A DNA stretch of 64,000 bases from contig NZ_CP022367.1 of assembly GCF_003119115.1 (NCBI RefSeq), positions 1,601,001 through 1,665,000 of the forward strand. Reading direction: 5' to 3'. Positions 50,975-60,271 of this stretch are shown here, in pieces. Both the position numbers and the translations under genes were made by a program. The notes under the pieces were generated by a model that was given only the letters and a program-made list of their open reading frames with translations, did no database searches and was not told the origin of the DNA. The stretch comes from Azospirillum sp. TSH58. GTDB lineage: Bacteria; Pseudomonadota; Alphaproteobacteria; Azospirillales; Azospirillaceae. How positions within the stretch are numbered: the first letter of the stretch is position 1; every line of letters begins with the position of its first letter.

Positions 50975-51736
50975 TCAAAAGCGGTCCTTGCGGCCGCGGA
51001 TCTCGGCGAAGACCGCCACCGGGTCGGCCCCGGCCATGCCGAGGGCGGTCTGGACCTCCGGCACGTCGGCGCGCAGGAAGGGGTTGGTGGCCTTCTCGAC
51101 GCCCAGCGTGGAGGGGATGGTCGGCTCCCCGCGCTCCCGCTGCGCGGCGATGTCCGCCGCGCGCGCCTTCAGGGCGGCGTTGTCCGGCTCCACCGTCACG
51201 GCGAAGCGGGCATTGGACAGGGTGTATTCGTGGCCGCAATAGACGCGCGTGTCGTCCGGCAGGCCGCGCAGCTTGATCAGCGAGGTCCACATCTGGGCCG
51301 GCGTGCCTTCGAACAGCCGTCCGCAGCCGAGCGCGAACAGCGTGTCGCCGCTGAACAGCGCCTTGGCCTCGGGAAACCAGAAGGCGATGTGGCCGGAGGT
51401 GTGGCCGGGGACAAAAAACACGTGCGCGGTGAGCGATCCGAACGAAATGGTCTCGCCTTCGCCCAGACACGTCTCCATATCGGGAATGCGGGCGACGTCG
51501 GCGCGCGGCCCGATCACGTCGGCGCCATAACGCGCCTTCAGCGCGTGGTTGCCGCCGATGTGGTCGTTGTGATGGTGGGTGTTGAAGATGTGCGTCAGCG
51601 TCCAGTTGCGCCGGTCCAGTTCCGCCAGCACAGGCTGCGCGTCGCCGGGGTCGACGACCCCCACGGCGCCGCTGGCCGGGTCGCGCAGGAGGTGGATGTA
51701 GTTGTCGGCGAACGCCGGAATCAGGTGGATGTCCAT
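50975..51736 (-). CDS. gloB: Hydroxyacylglutathione hydrolase (glyoxalase II)
   Basis: Hydrolyses S-D-lactoylglutathione to D-lactate and glutathione in methylglyoxal detoxification. The 253-residue metallo-beta-lactamase-fold protein shows IFNTHHHNDHIGGNHALK (metal ligands), FVPGHTSGHIAF, LFSGDTLFALGCGRLFEG and CGHEYTLSNARFA, all in family order, and the C-terminal KATNPFLRAD. ATG at 51736 chosen to match family length. Downstream are GST and cupin genes; divergent gene is a methyltransferase only about 55 bases away. Confidence 0.93.
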   Translation of the reverse strand: MDIHLIPAFADNYIHLLRDPASGAVGVVDPGDAQPVLAELDRRNWTLTHIFNTHHHNDHIGGNHALKARYGADVIGPRADVARIPDMETCLGEGETISFGSLTAHVFFVPGHTSGHIAFWFPEAKALFSGDTLFALGCGRLFEGTPAQMWTSLIKLRGLPDDTRVYCGHEYTLSNARFAVTVEPDNAALKARAADIAAQRERGEPTIPSTLGVEKATNPFLRADVPEVQTALGMAGADPVAVFAEIRGRKDRF

Positions 51737-51791
51737 GGCCTTGGGCCCCTCCCGCATGAATGGACGTTTGATCGAAACGTGATAGCCTGGG

Positions 51792-52574
51792 ATGACCATG
51801 TACACCGATATCGTCGATCTTCGTGAATTCTACGAGTCCGGGCTTGGTCAGGCGGCGCGGCGGATGATCCGCCGGCGCATCCGCACCATCTGGCCCGACC
51901 TGCGCGGGCAGATCGTGCTGGGGGTCGGCTACACCACGCCCTATCTGCAACCCTTCCGCGACGAGGCGGAGCGGGTGTTCTCGATCATGCCGGCGACCCA
52001 GGGTGTGACCTTCTGGCCGCCGGGCGGGCCGGGGCTGGTGGCGCTGGGCGACGAGGCGGACCTGCCGCTGGCCGACATGTCGGTGGACCGCGTGCTGCTC
52101 GTCCACGGGCTGGAGGGCACGGAGCAGCTCCGCCCGATGATGCGGGAGATCTGGCGCGTGCTGGCCGGCGGCGGGCGGGTGCTGGTGGTGGTGCCGAACC
52201 GCCGCGGCCTGTGGGCGCGGGCCGACTGGACGCCCTTCGGGCACGGCTTCCCCTATTCGGCCTCGCAACTGAAGCAGGTTCTGCGCGACACCATGTTCGT
52301 GCCGGAGCGCACGGGGCACGCCCTGTTCCTGCCGCCGCTGCGCTCCCGCTTCCTGATGAAGACCGCCCCGGCCTGGGAGGAGGTCGGCTGCCGATGGTTC
52401 AAGGCCTTCGCCGGCGTGACGATGATCGAGGCGTCCAAGCAGATCTTCGCCGGGGTGTCGCGCAAGACCCAGCAACCGGCCAAGCGCCGCCTGATCGTCC
52501 CGCTTCCCGGCGGGGCGGCCCCGGCCCGCCGCCCGGCGGGGTCCGGCGCGTGGCGGGTGTCGGAGGAGCCGTAG
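51792..52574 (+). CDS. Class I SAM-dependent methyltransferase-like protein
   Basis: A 260-residue protein beside gloB, an arrangement I recall from other alphaproteobacteria. The Rossmann core has IVLGVGYTTPYLQPF (motif I, with the usual G-x-G-x-G loosened), LPLADMSVDRVLLVHGLE (post-II acidic and next strand) and IWRVLAGGGRVLVVVPNRRG. The C-terminal part is hydrophilic with an Arg/Pro/Ala tail. The first residue pair MTM leaves two start choices (51792, 51798). Substrate unknown. It is divergent from gloB and the promoters overlap. Confidence 0.8.
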   Translation: MTMYTDIVDLREFYESGLGQAARRMIRRRIRTIWPDLRGQIVLGVGYTTPYLQPFRDEAERVFSIMPATQGVTFWPPGGPGLVALGDEADLPLADMSVDRVLLVHGLEGTEQLRPMMREIWRVLAGGGRVLVVVPNRRGLWARADWTPFGHGFPYSASQLKQVLRDTMFVPERTGHALFLPPLRSRFLMKTAPAWEEVGCRWFKAFAGVTMIEASKQIFAGVSRKTQQPAKRRLIVPLPGGAAPARRPAGSGAWRVSEEP

Positions 52575-52635
52575 GCCTTGCTCCGGGGGCTTCCGGCTTT
52601 GTAACGTCCCTGGTCACCGCAGCGGATCGGACCCC

Positions 52636-53199
52636 ATGGCGAAAGCGAGCGTTCTCATCGTCCCCGGACTCGGCAACTCCGGTCCGGACCACTGGCAAAG
52701 CTGGCTGCAGCGGCGCCACCCGTCCTTCACGCGGGTCGAGCAGGTCGACTGGGACGCGCCGGCCCTGGAGGATTGGGTGCGGTCGCTGGAGGACTCCGTG
52801 GCCGCCGCGGCCGCGCCGGTCGTCCTGATCGCCCACAGCCTGGGCTGCATGACGGTGGCCCATTGGGCGGTGCGGAGCGGGTCGTCGGTCGGCAAGGTCG
52901 CCGCCGCCCTGCTGGTCGCCCCGCCCGACGTCGAATCGGCGGCGCACACGCCGCCGGAGGTCCACGGCTTCGCCCCGGTGCCCACCGACCCGCTGCCCTT
53001 CCGCACGGTGGTGCTGGCCAGCCGCAACGATCCCTACGCCCCGGTCGCGCGCTCCTGCGGATTCGCGGTGGGGTGGGGCGCCGACTTCATCGACGGCGGC
53101 GACCTCGACCACATCAACACCGCCGCCGGCTATGGCCCCTGGCCGGACGGGGAACGGCTCGTGCTCGACCTGCTGCGTACGGTGGAGGGTGGCGCCTGA
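52636..53199 (+). CDS. RBBP9/YdeN-type alpha/beta hydrolase
   Basis: A 187-residue small serine hydrolase: VLIVPGLGNSGPDHWQSWLQ opening, nucleophile elbow in LIAHSLGCMTVAHWAV (G-H-S-L-G variant), and a C-terminal VLASRNDPYAPVARS (Asp) and DGGDLDHINTAAGYG (His). The family contains mammalian RBBP9 and E. coli-type YdeN; natural substrates are not well defined. It begins 61 bases after the methyltransferase and is convergent with the PRC-barrel gene, with a four-base gap. Confidence 0.86.
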   Translation: MAKASVLIVPGLGNSGPDHWQSWLQRRHPSFTRVEQVDWDAPALEDWVRSLEDSVAAAAAPVVLIAHSLGCMTVAHWAVRSGSSVGKVAAALLVAPPDVESAAHTPPEVHGFAPVPTDPLPFRTVVLASRNDPYAPVARSCGFAVGWGADFIDGGDLDHINTAAGYGPWPDGERLVLDLLRTVEGGA

Positions 53200-53203
53200 A
53201 CGG

Positions 53204-53773
53204 TCACTGCGGCTGGCCGGTCACCGTCTTCACGCCCTCGCCATAGGTGAATTCCGGCGCCCGCGCGAGTTCGGCGGCCGGCAGGTCCAGCGTCGGCGGC
53301 GTGGAACCGTCGCCGCCGGCGGACGCGCCCGCGATGTCGGTGCGCAGCATGCTGACCGGCAGCGAGCGCAGTTTCCCGTCCGCGCCGCTGCCCTCGGCGG
53401 GGGCCAGCACGATCCGCTCGATCGAGGCGGCGCTGCCGTCCAGCGTGAAATCCTTGATGGAGCCGCCGGGCTGGCCGTCGCGGGTCCGCACCTCCTTGCC
53501 GATCAGGGTCCGCGCCTCCTCCGGGGTCAGCAGGTGGGGGATCGCGGCGACGGAGGGGGCCGCGCGCTGCATCTCGTCGGAGGGAGCGGCGCCGCCGAGG
53601 CCCTCCGGCGACGTCGCGGGCGAGGTGGCCGGGGTGTCGTCCGGGCGCGGCGCCGTCATCAGCGGGGGACGGGCGGTGTCCGGTGACGCCTGCGGCGTTT
53701 GCGCCGAGGCGGTGCCGGACAGCAGCAGGGCGGCGGCCGATGCGGCGAGGACGGAGGAGGGGACGAGGCGCAT
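53204..53773 (-). CDS. Exported PRC-barrel-domain protein
   Basis: A 189-residue protein with a signal peptide (VLAASAAALLLSGTASAQ). A Pro/Ala/Ser-rich linker (about 25-75) is followed by a PRC-barrel-like domain (about 85-175): LIGKEVRTRDGQPGGSIKDF, ERIVLAPAEG and PVSMLRTD. PRC-barrel proteins occur in ribosome maturation (RimM) and photosynthetic reaction centres; exported ones are common in alphaproteobacteria with unknown role. Leftward transcription, monocistronic as far as visible. Confidence 0.75.
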   Translation of the reverse strand: MRLVPSSVLAASAAALLLSGTASAQTPQASPDTARPPLMTAPRPDDTPATSPATSPEGLGGAAPSDEMQRAAPSVAAIPHLLTPEEARTLIGKEVRTRDGQPGGSIKDFTLDGSAASIERIVLAPAEGSGADGKLRSLPVSMLRTDIAGASAGGDGSTPPTLDLPAAELARAPEFTYGEGVKTVTGQPQ

Positions 53774-53869
53774 GGTGCGTGGCTCCCGCTGACGGTTGTT
53801 GAACGGACTTTGCCTATCAACAGCGCCAGCGGGGCAGGGGTTGCATCGCCGGGGCCCGGCGTGGTCCGG

Positions 53870-54520
53870 TCAGTCCCGGCGCAGCAGGAAGACGCCCTGC
53901 TCGCCCAGCAGGTTGGCGAGCCCGGAATGGGCGTGGCCGGTGACCCGGCCGGCGCCGTTCACGATCATGCAGCGCTCGATGCGGATGCCCATCTCCTCCG
54001 CCAGGACGACGAAGTCCTTGATCGTGCAGAAATGGATGTTGGGCGTTTCCCACCACTGGTAGCCCAGCTTCTCCGTCACCGGCATGCGCCCGGTCAGCAG
54101 AAGCTGCGCGCGGATGCGCCAATAGCCGAAATTGGGCACCGACACGATGGCCCGCCGTCCGATGCGCGTCATCGTCTCCAGCACCGTCCGCGGCTCCCGC
54201 ATCGCCTGGAGGGTCTGGCTGAGGATCACGTAATCGAAGGCGCCCGGCGGGTAGTCCTTCAGGTCGGTTTCGGCGTCGCCCTGGATGACCGACAGGCCCT
54301 GCGCCACGCACTGGTGCACGCCGTCCATCGACAGCTCGATCCCGCGACCGTCCACTCCCTTCTGGCGGGACAGGAAGGCGAGCAGGGCGCCGTCGCCGCA
54401 GCCGACGTCGAGCACGCGGCTGCCCGGCTCCACCATCTCCGCGATCAGCTTCAGGTCGGAACGGATGCCGTTGCCGGAGACGGCGCGGGCGGAGGCTTGC
54501 TTGTCGTCGAGGGGGCTCAT
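53870..54520 (-). CDS. metW: Methionine biosynthesis protein MetW
   Basis: A 216-residue MetW. It has a methyltransferase-like fold with SRVLDVGCGDGALLAFL (motif I), VDGRGIELSMDGVHQCVAQG, FDYVILSQTLQAM and the metW-specific SVPNFGYWRIRAQLLLTGRM. MetW is always found after metX and is needed with it for homoserine acetylation in organisms with this pair. The gene starts 10 bases after metX. Substrate of the methyltransferase-like fold is unknown. Confidence 0.92.
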   Translation of the reverse strand: MSPLDDKQASARAVSGNGIRSDLKLIAEMVEPGSRVLDVGCGDGALLAFLSRQKGVDGRGIELSMDGVHQCVAQGLSVIQGDAETDLKDYPPGAFDYVILSQTLQAMREPRTVLETMTRIGRRAIVSVPNFGYWRIRAQLLLTGRMPVTEKLGYQWWETPNIHFCTIKDFVVLAEEMGIRIERCMIVNGAGRVTGHAHSGLANLLGEQGVFLLRRD

Positions 54521-54530
54521 GGCCGGGATG

Positions 54531-55742
54531 TCATGGTCTGGAGGTCCGTGTCAGGCCGCGGTGCTCGGCGCAGCCGTCCAGGAAGCCGCGGATCACCTGA
54601 TGGAATTCCGGCTCGTCCAGCAGGAAGGAGTCGTGGCCCTTGTCGGTGCGGATCTCCACGAAGCTGACGTTCGCGGCCACCGCGTTCAGCGCGTGCACGA
54701 TGGCCCGCGATTCGGAGGTGGGGAACAGCCAGTCGCTGGAGAAGCTGGCGAGGCAGAAACGCACCGGCGTGCCCTTGCCGTCCTTGCGGAAGGCGTTGGA
54801 CAGGGTGCCGCCCCCGTAATCCGCGGCGAGGTCGAAATAGTCCATCGCCCGCGTGATGTAGAGGTAGGAGTTGGCGTCGAACCGCTCGACGAAGGTGATG
54901 CCCTGGTGGCGCAGATAGCTCTCCACCTGGAAATCGGCGTCGAAGCCGTATGTGACGGTCTGGCGGTTCTGCAGGTTGCGCCCGAACTTGCGGTGCAGCG
55001 CCGGTTCCGACAGGTAGGTGATGTGCGCGGCCATGCGCGCCACCGCGAGGCCGCGGTGCGGGCGGGTGCCCTCCAGCAGGTAGTTGCCGCCGGCCCAGTC
55101 CGGGTCGGCCATGATCGCCTGCCGGCCGACCTCGTGGAAGGCGATGTTCTGCGCCGAGTGGCGGGCCGCCGTGGCGATCGGCACCGCGGCGAAGACCGAT
55201 TCGGGATAGGCGACGGCCCATTGCAGCACCTGCATGCCGCCCATCGAGCCACCGATCACGCAGAAGAGCTGCTCGATCCCGAGATGCTCCACCAGCAGCT
55301 TCTGCGCGCGCACCATGTCGCCGATGGTGATGACGGGGAAGCCGAGGCCGTAGGGCTTGCCGGTCGCCGGATCGGTCTCCTTCGGGCCGGTGGAGCCCAT
55401 GCAGCCGCCGATCACGTTGGAGCAGATGACGAAGTAGCGGTCGGTGTCGACCGGCCTGCCCGGACCGACCAGCATCTCCCACCAGCCGGGCTTGCCGGTC
55501 ACCGGATGCTGGTCGAGCACGTAATGGTCGCCGGTCAGGGCGTGGCAGATCAGGACGGCGTTCGACCGGTCGGCGTTCAGCGTGCCGTAGGTCTGATAGG
55601 CGACCTCGAAGGGTCCCAGCTCCGCCCCGCTGTCCAGCCGCATGGGCTTGTCCACCCCGAGCGTGACCCGGTGGCCGGGCATCGTCGCGGGCTCGGCAGG
55701 CACGGCGGCAGGCACGGCGGCGGCGGGGTTCGGCGCGGACAT
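54531..55742 (-). CDS. metX: Homoserine O-acetyltransferase
   Basis: Acylates homoserine for methionine synthesis. The 403-residue alpha/beta hydrolase-fold protein begins with a Pro/Ala-rich stretch. It then shows [20 protein letters not shown], the nucleophile in [31 protein letters not shown], and the Asp and His of the triad in [13 protein letters not shown] and [11 protein letters not shown]. Acetyl- versus succinyl-CoA choice cannot be told by eye. First gene of metXW, divergent from the chorismate mutase gene; the shared 145-base gap has candidate promoters in both directions. Confidence 0.92.
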   Translation of the reverse strand: MSAPNPAAAVPAAVPAEPATMPGHRVTLGVDKPMRLDSGAELGPFEVAYQTYGTLNADRSNAVLICHALTGDHYVLDQHPVTGKPGWWEMLVGPGRPVDTDRYFVICSNVIGGCMGSTGPKETDPATGKPYGLGFPVITIGDMVRAQKLLVEHLGIEQLFCVIGGSMGGMQVLQWAVAYPESVFAAVPIATAARHSAQNIAFHEVGRQAIMADPDWAGGNYLLEGTRPHRGLAVARMAAHITYLSEPALHRKFGRNLQNRQTVTYGFDADFQVESYLRHQGITFVERFDANSYLYITRAMDYFDLAADYGGGTLSNAFRKDGKGTPVRFCLASFSSDWLFPTSESRAIVHALNAVAANVSFVEIRTDKGHDSFLLDEPEFHQVIRGFLDGCAEHRGLTRTSRP

Positions 55743-55777
55743 GACGGGTCGGGGGCCTCCGGAAAACGGGAGATCAT

Positions 55778-55846
55778 AGCTATGGACCGGCGGTTGGGAG
55801 TGTCAACGTTTTCTTTGATTTCGCGGCGCTTGCGGACTACTACTAT
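55778..55846. promoter_or_regulatory. Divergent candidate promoters for metX and chorismate mutase
   Basis: Leftward: TTGACA (complement, 55806-55801), a 17-base spacer and ATAGCT (55783-55778). Rightward: TTGATT (55815-55820), a 17-base spacer and TACTAC (55838-55843). A small palindrome CATAGCTATG overlaps the leftward -10. Confidence 0.4.
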
Positions 55847-55887
55847 CCGGCTTTGGATTCGCCCTGGATTTGACGGTTTCCCGCCCC

Positions 55888-56799
55888 ATGCCTCCGCCCA
55901 AGTCCCCGCTCGACGATCTGCGCCGCGAGATCGATCACATCGACGATACGATCCACGACCTGCTGATGCGCCGCACGGCGGTGGTGGAGCGCGTCGGCGT
56001 GGTCAAAAGCCAGATCGAGGCCGCCGAGGGTCAGGTCAGCGGGAATCCCCAGACCCCGATCTATCTGCGCCCGGCGCGCGAGGCGGTCATCCTGCGCCGC
56101 CTGATGGCGCGCCACGCCGGCTCCTTCCCGGCGATGGCCCTCGTCCGCATGTGGCGGGAGATGATCACCGCCTTCACCCGGCTCCAGGGCCCCTTCGCCG
56201 TCGCCGTCTACGCGCCGGAGGATCGCCGCGGATTCTGGGACGTGGCCCGCGACCATTTCGGCAGCGTCGTTCCGATGACCGCCGTCAACTCCCCCGCCGC
56301 GGCCATCCGCGCGGTGTCGGAGGGCACGGCCACCGTCGGCGTCGTTCCCTACCCGGCGGAAGACGACGCCGACCCCTGGTGGCGCTTCCTGGTGTCGTCC
56401 GACGCGCGCACGCCGCGCGTGGTCGCGCGGCTGCCCTTCGCCGGGCGCGGCAACGCCCGCGGCGAGGACCGCGACGCGCTGGCCATCGCGCTGGTCCCGC
56501 ACGAGCCGACCGGCGACGACCGCACCCTGCTGGGGATCGAGCTGGGGCACGACCTCAGCCGCGGCCGGCTCAAGGACCATCTGGAGACGAGCGGCCTCGC
56601 CCCGACCTATTTCTGCACCTGGCACGCCCGCGACCCGTCCGGCCCGTCCATCCATCTGGTCGAGGTCGCCGACTTCGTCGACCACACCGACCCCCGCCTG
56701 TCCGCCTTCGCCGGCCGGCTGGGCGAGATCCCGGTGCGGATCAACATCGTGGGCGGCTACGCCGTCCCGCTTCATCTCTCCGCCTCGTCTTTCCAATGA
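55888..56799 (+). CDS. Chorismate mutase (AroQ) fused to prephenate-dehydratase-like domain
   Basis: A 303-residue protein. The N-terminal AroQ domain (about 5-95) shows LDDLRREIDHIDDTIHDLLM, VGVVKSQIEAAEG and IYLRPAREAVILRRLM, with Arg and Glu active-site residues. The C-terminal domain (about 105-300) has the periplasmic-binding-like fold of prephenate dehydratase, but the usual motifs are altered: the ENS motif reads VVPYPAEDD, and the TRF and ESRP (Phe-sensing) motifs are not found. So chorismate mutase activity is well supported and dehydratase activity is doubtful. ATG at 55888 is preferred to an in-frame TTG upstream. Followed by hisC. Confidence 0.82.
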   Translation: MPPPKSPLDDLRREIDHIDDTIHDLLMRRTAVVERVGVVKSQIEAAEGQVSGNPQTPIYLRPAREAVILRRLMARHAGSFPAMALVRMWREMITAFTRLQGPFAVAVYAPEDRRGFWDVARDHFGSVVPMTAVNSPAAAIRAVSEGTATVGVVPYPAEDDADPWWRFLVSSDARTPRVVARLPFAGRGNARGEDRDALAIALVPHEPTGDDRTLLGIELGHDLSRGRLKDHLETSGLAPTYFCTWHARDPSGPSIHLVEVADFVDHTDPRLSAFAGRLGEIPVRINIVGGYAVPLHLSASSFQ

Positions 56800-56837
56800 C
56801 GCCCGCCCAATAACGCCCGCAAGGTCTGAGACCTGAC

Positions 56838-57932
56838 ATGACCCAGCCGAACAACGGCCCGGCGCCCCGCCCGGGGATTCTCGACATCGCCCCCTACGTC
56901 GGCGGCGAGCATGCGGGGCACATCCGCCTCGCCTCCAACGAAGGCGCGCTCGGCCCCAGCCCGCGCGCCGTGGAGGCCTACAAGGCCGCCGCGGGCGAAC
57001 TGCACCGCTATCCGGACGGCGGCTCCGCCAAGCTGCGCAAGGCCATCGCCGAGCGCTTCGGCCTGGACGCCGACCGCGTCGTCTGCGGCGCCGGCTCCGA
57101 CGAGCTGATCGCCCTGCTGATCCGCGCCTATGCCGGGCCGGGGGACGAGGTGCTGTATTCGCAGCACGGCTTCCTGATGTACCCGATCGGCGCCAAGTCG
57201 GTCGGCGCCACCCCGGTCCAGGCGCCGGAGACGAATCTGACCACCGACGTGGATTCGCTGCTGGCCCACGTCACGCCGCGCACCCGGCTGGTCTTCGTCG
57301 CCAACCCGAACAACCCGACCGGCACCTACATCACCGCCGACGAGATGGCCCGGCTGCACGCCGGCCTGCCGGAGAACGCCATCCTGGTCATCGACGCGGC
57401 CTACGCCGAGTACATGAACCACAATGACTATTCGGCGGGGCAGGAGCTGGTTGACCGCTTCCCCAACGTGGTGATGACCCGCACCTTCTCGAAGATCTTC
57501 GCGCTGGGCTCGGTCCGGCTCGGCTGGGCCTATTGCCCGGCGGGGATCGCCGACGTGCTGAACCGCGTGCGTGGTCCCTTCAACGTCTCCTCCGCGGCGC
57601 AGATCGCCGGCGTGGCGGCGCTGGAGGACACCGGGTTCCTGGAGCGCTCGCGCAGCCACAACACCGAATGGCGGGAGTGGTTCGTCCAGCAGGTGCAGGG
57701 GCTTGGCCTGAAGACCCACCCCAGCGTGACGAACTTCGTCCTGGTGGACTTCGCCGGGCAGGCCGCCGGCAAGGACGATGCCGAGGCGGCGCGCCTGTTC
57801 CTGAAGGGCCGCGGCATCCTGGTCCGCCAGATGCCCGCCTATGGCCTGCCGAGCTGCCTGCGCGTCACCATCGGCACGGAGGCCGAAATGCGCGAGGTGG
57901 TGCGGGCGCTGAAGGACTTCCTGGCGGCGTAA
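56838..57932 (+). CDS. hisC: Histidinol-phosphate aminotransferase family
   Basis: A 364-residue PLP-dependent transaminase. It has FVANPNNPTGTYITADEMARL, ILVIDAAYAEYMNHND, and the PLP Lys in MTRTFSKIFALGSVRLGW; the substrate-phosphate Arg pattern (RLGWAY) is present. Because it sits between chorismate mutase and the prephenate/arogenate dehydrogenase, it may also transaminate aromatic 2-oxo acids (as HisC-like proteins do in Phe/Tyr synthesis). Start at the ATG 38 bases after the previous stop. Followed by a terminator, so the next gene has its own promoter. Confidence 0.88.
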   Translation: MTQPNNGPAPRPGILDIAPYVGGEHAGHIRLASNEGALGPSPRAVEAYKAAAGELHRYPDGGSAKLRKAIAERFGLDADRVVCGAGSDELIALLIRAYAGPGDEVLYSQHGFLMYPIGAKSVGATPVQAPETNLTTDVDSLLAHVTPRTRLVFVANPNNPTGTYITADEMARLHAGLPENAILVIDAAYAEYMNHNDYSAGQELVDRFPNVVMTRTFSKIFALGSVRLGWAYCPAGIADVLNRVRGPFNVSSAAQIAGVAALEDTGFLERSRSHNTEWREWFVQQVQGLGLKTHPSVTNFVLVDFAGQAAGKDDAEAARLFLKGRGILVRQMPAYGLPSCLRVTIGTEAEMREVVRALKDFLAA

Positions 57933-57958
57933 CGGTGCCGTCGGATCGAGCGGAAACA

Positions 57959-57983
57959 GGCCGGGCTTCGCGCCCGGCCTTTT
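57959..57983 (+). terminator. Rho-independent terminator after hisC
   Basis: GGCCGGGC (57959-57966) and GCCCGGCC (57972-57979) around TTCGC, then TTTT and a further CGTTT. It lies 27 bases past the hisC stop. Confidence 0.85.
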
Positions 57984-58024
57984 CGTTTCGGCCGCCGCAA
58001 GCGCCGGGCCGGGCAAAGTTTCAC

Positions 58025-58054
58025 TTGGTCGGGGGGCGCCTTGGTGCTTTATAG
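58025..58054 (+). promoter_or_regulatory. Candidate promoter for the prephenate dehydrogenase gene
   Basis: TTGGTC (58025-58030), an 18-base spacer and TTATAG (58049-58054), 42 bases before the ATG. Confidence 0.35.
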
Positions 58055-58096
58055 CGGGGCGTTCTGCAACCCATCCGCAGCCGGTGCCTTGAGATC

Positions 58097-59014
58097 ATGA
58101 GCGAGACCGCCGCCCCTCTGGCCGCCACCCTGGCCACTCCCCTGTTCGACCGCGTCGCCATCGTCGGCGTGGGTCTGATCGGTTCGTCCCTGGCGCGGGC
58201 GCTCACGCATTACGGGGTGGCGCGGCAGGTCGTCTGCGCCGACCGCAACCCGGAGCATTGCGCCAAGGCGATGGAGCTGGGTATCGTCGAGCGGGCCACC
58301 ACCGATCTGGCGGAAGCGCTGGACGGCGCGGACGTGGTGGTGCTGGCGACCCCCGTCGGCGCCTTCGCCGAGGTGGGGGAGCAACTCGGGCCGCTGCTGC
58401 GCCCCGGCATGATCGTGACGGACGTCGGCTCGGTGAAGCAGGCGGTGCTCCGCGACGTCGGGCCGCACATCCCCGACGGCGTGCATCTGATCCCCGGCCA
58501 CCCGGTGGCGGGCACCGAGCATTCGGGGCCGGAGGCCGGCTTCGCCACCCTGTTCCAGGGCCGCTGGTGCATCGTCACCCCGCCGCCCGGCGCCAACGAG
58601 GGCGCGGTGGACAAGGTGGTGGCGATGTGGCGCCGCATCGGCTCCACCGTGGAACTGATGAACGCCAACCACCATGACCGCGTGCTGGCCATCACCTCGC
58701 ACCTGCCGCACCTGATCGCCTACACCATCGTCGGCACGGCGTCCGACCTGGAGGACGACACCAAGTCCGAGGTCATCAAGTTCTCGGCCGGCGGCTTCCG
58801 CGACTTCACCCGCATCGCCGCCAGCGATCCGGTGATGTGGCGCGACGTGTTCCTGAACAACCGGGAGGCGGTTCTGGAGATCCTCCAGCGCTTCACCGAG
58901 GACCTGACCGCCCTGCAGCGCGCCATCCGCTGGGGCGAGGGGGAGCAGTTGCAGGACCATTTCACCAAGACCCGCGCCATCCGCCGCGGCATCATCGACG
59001 CCAAGCAGGCTTGA
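58097..59014 (+). CDS. tyrC: Prephenate/arogenate dehydrogenase
   Basis: Oxidatively decarboxylates prephenate or arogenate in tyrosine synthesis. The 305-residue protein has the NAD(P)-binding motif RVAIVGVGLIGSSLARAL, then GMIVTDVGSVKQAVLRDVG, the substrate loop LIPGHPVAGTEHSGPEAGF, and the C-terminal helical part with HLPHLIAYTIVGTASDLED and GGFRDFTRIAASDPVMW. The TyrC form lacks a fused chorismate mutase or ACT domain, as here. The upstream chorismate mutase and hisC genes make a short Phe/Tyr cluster. Confidence 0.9.
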   Translation: MSETAAPLAATLATPLFDRVAIVGVGLIGSSLARALTHYGVARQVVCADRNPEHCAKAMELGIVERATTDLAEALDGADVVVLATPVGAFAEVGEQLGPLLRPGMIVTDVGSVKQAVLRDVGPHIPDGVHLIPGHPVAGTEHSGPEAGFATLFQGRWCIVTPPPGANEGAVDKVVAMWRRIGSTVELMNANHHDRVLAITSHLPHLIAYTIVGTASDLEDDTKSEVIKFSAGGFRDFTRIAASDPVMWRDVFLNNREAVLEILQRFTEDLTALQRAIRWGEGEQLQDHFTKTRAIRRGIIDAKQA

Positions 59015-59062
59015 CCGGTCAGGTTGCGCCGTTCGTCCGGTGGCGCGGTTCGATCCCCTATT

Positions 59063-59105
59063 TTCACATATAAATTTTGATAAATATGAATTGAGCATAT
59101 GTGAA
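59063..59105. promoter_or_regulatory. AT-rich inverted repeat upstream of the sulfate-type binding protein
   Basis: TTCACATAT (59063-59071) and ATATGTGAA (59097-59105) lie 25 bases apart in the most AT-rich patch of the window. They are followed by TGTGAATTACACA-like DNA and CAGGATC. It is a likely promoter-operator region for the gene at 59208. Confidence 0.45.
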
Positions 59106-59207
59106 TTACACACAGGATCGCAAAAGACGACTTGTCTGATAGGGATCACTTGTGTTCAATAATCCCAGGCACCGCGCCATCGACCGTCAGCCTGGGGAAC
59201 ACCGTTC

Positions 59208-60224
59208 ATGCCGTCGCGCTTCAGCCAGAGCCTCATCGCCGTCGGGCTGGTGACGTTGGCCGCCCTGGCGACCGCCAGCGCCGCGAGCCGCAGCACGATC
59301 CTGAACGTCTCCTACGACCCGACGCGGGAGCTGTACGAGGAATTCAACCCGGCCTTCGCCCGCACCTGGGCGGATGCATCGGGGGAAACGGTGGTGATCC
59401 GGCAGTCGCACGGCGGGTCGGGCGCGCAGGCGCGCTCGGTGATGGATGGGCTGGACGCCGACGTGGTGACTCTGGCTCTGGGCTACGATGTGGACGCCAT
59501 CGCCGACGCCGGGCTGATCGCGAAGGATTGGCGGACCCGCCTGCCGAACAACAGCTCCCCCTACACCTCGACCATCGTGTTCCTGGTCCGCAAGGGCAAC
59601 CCGAAGCAGATCAGGGACTGGGACGATCTGGTGAAGCCGGGGGTGGAGGTGGTGACGCCGAACCCGAAGACCTCGGGCGGGGCGCGCTGGAACTATCTGG
59701 CCGCCTGGGCCTACGCGCTGAAGACGAACGGCAACGACGAGGCGAAGGCCAGGCAGTTCATCGCCGACCTCTACCGGAACGTGCCGGTGCTCGACAGTGG
59801 CGCCCGCGGGGCCGCGCTGACCTTCACCCGCAAGGGCGTCGGCGATGTTCTGCTGGCCTGGGAGAACGAGGCCTTCCTGTCGCTTCAGGAGTTCGGCGCC
59901 GACCAGTTCGAAATCGTCGTGCCGTCCCTCTCCATCCTCACCGAACCGCCGGTCGCCGTGGTGGACAGCGTGGTCGACCGCAAGGGCACCCGCAAGGTGG
60001 CCGAGGCCTATGTGCAGTATCTCTACACCCGCGAGGGGCAGGAGATCGCCGCGCGGAACTTCTACCGGCCCCGCCATCCCGAACTGGCGCGGCAGTATGC
60101 CGGGCGCTTCTCCCCGGTGGCGCTGGTGACCGTGGACGACGTGTTCGGTGGCTGGCGCAAGGCCCAGGCGACCCATTTCGCGGACGGCGCCCTGTTCGAC
60201 CAGATCCAGCAGGCGCCCCGCTGA
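59208..60224 (+). CDS. Orphan sulfate/thiosulfate-type binding protein (Sbp/CysP)
   Basis: A 338-residue periplasmic protein. Signal peptide ends in ATASAAS. Features of the sulfate-binding family are [40 protein letters not shown] (the sulfate loop SGG-like), [21 protein letters not shown], and a C-terminal [18 protein letters not shown] segment. ABC permeases and an ATPase should accompany it but are not next to it: the following gene is an XRE-cupin regulator. They may lie elsewhere, or the protein has a sensing role. Preceded by an AT-rich inverted repeat. Start ATG at 59208. Confidence 0.88.
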   Translation: MPSRFSQSLIAVGLVTLAALATASAASRSTILNVSYDPTRELYEEFNPAFARTWADASGETVVIRQSHGGSGAQARSVMDGLDADVVTLALGYDVDAIADAGLIAKDWRTRLPNNSSPYTSTIVFLVRKGNPKQIRDWDDLVKPGVEVVTPNPKTSGGARWNYLAAWAYALKTNGNDEAKARQFIADLYRNVPVLDSGARGAALTFTRKGVGDVLLAWENEAFLSLQEFGADQFEIVVPSLSILTEPPVAVVDSVVDRKGTRKVAEAYVQYLYTREGQEIAARNFYRPRHPELARQYAGRFSPVALVTVDDVFGGWRKAQATHFADGALFDQIQQAPR

Positions 60225-60271
60225 GTCCCAGGAATTCGACACGCATTCACAGAACGGGAGGGCCAGACACC

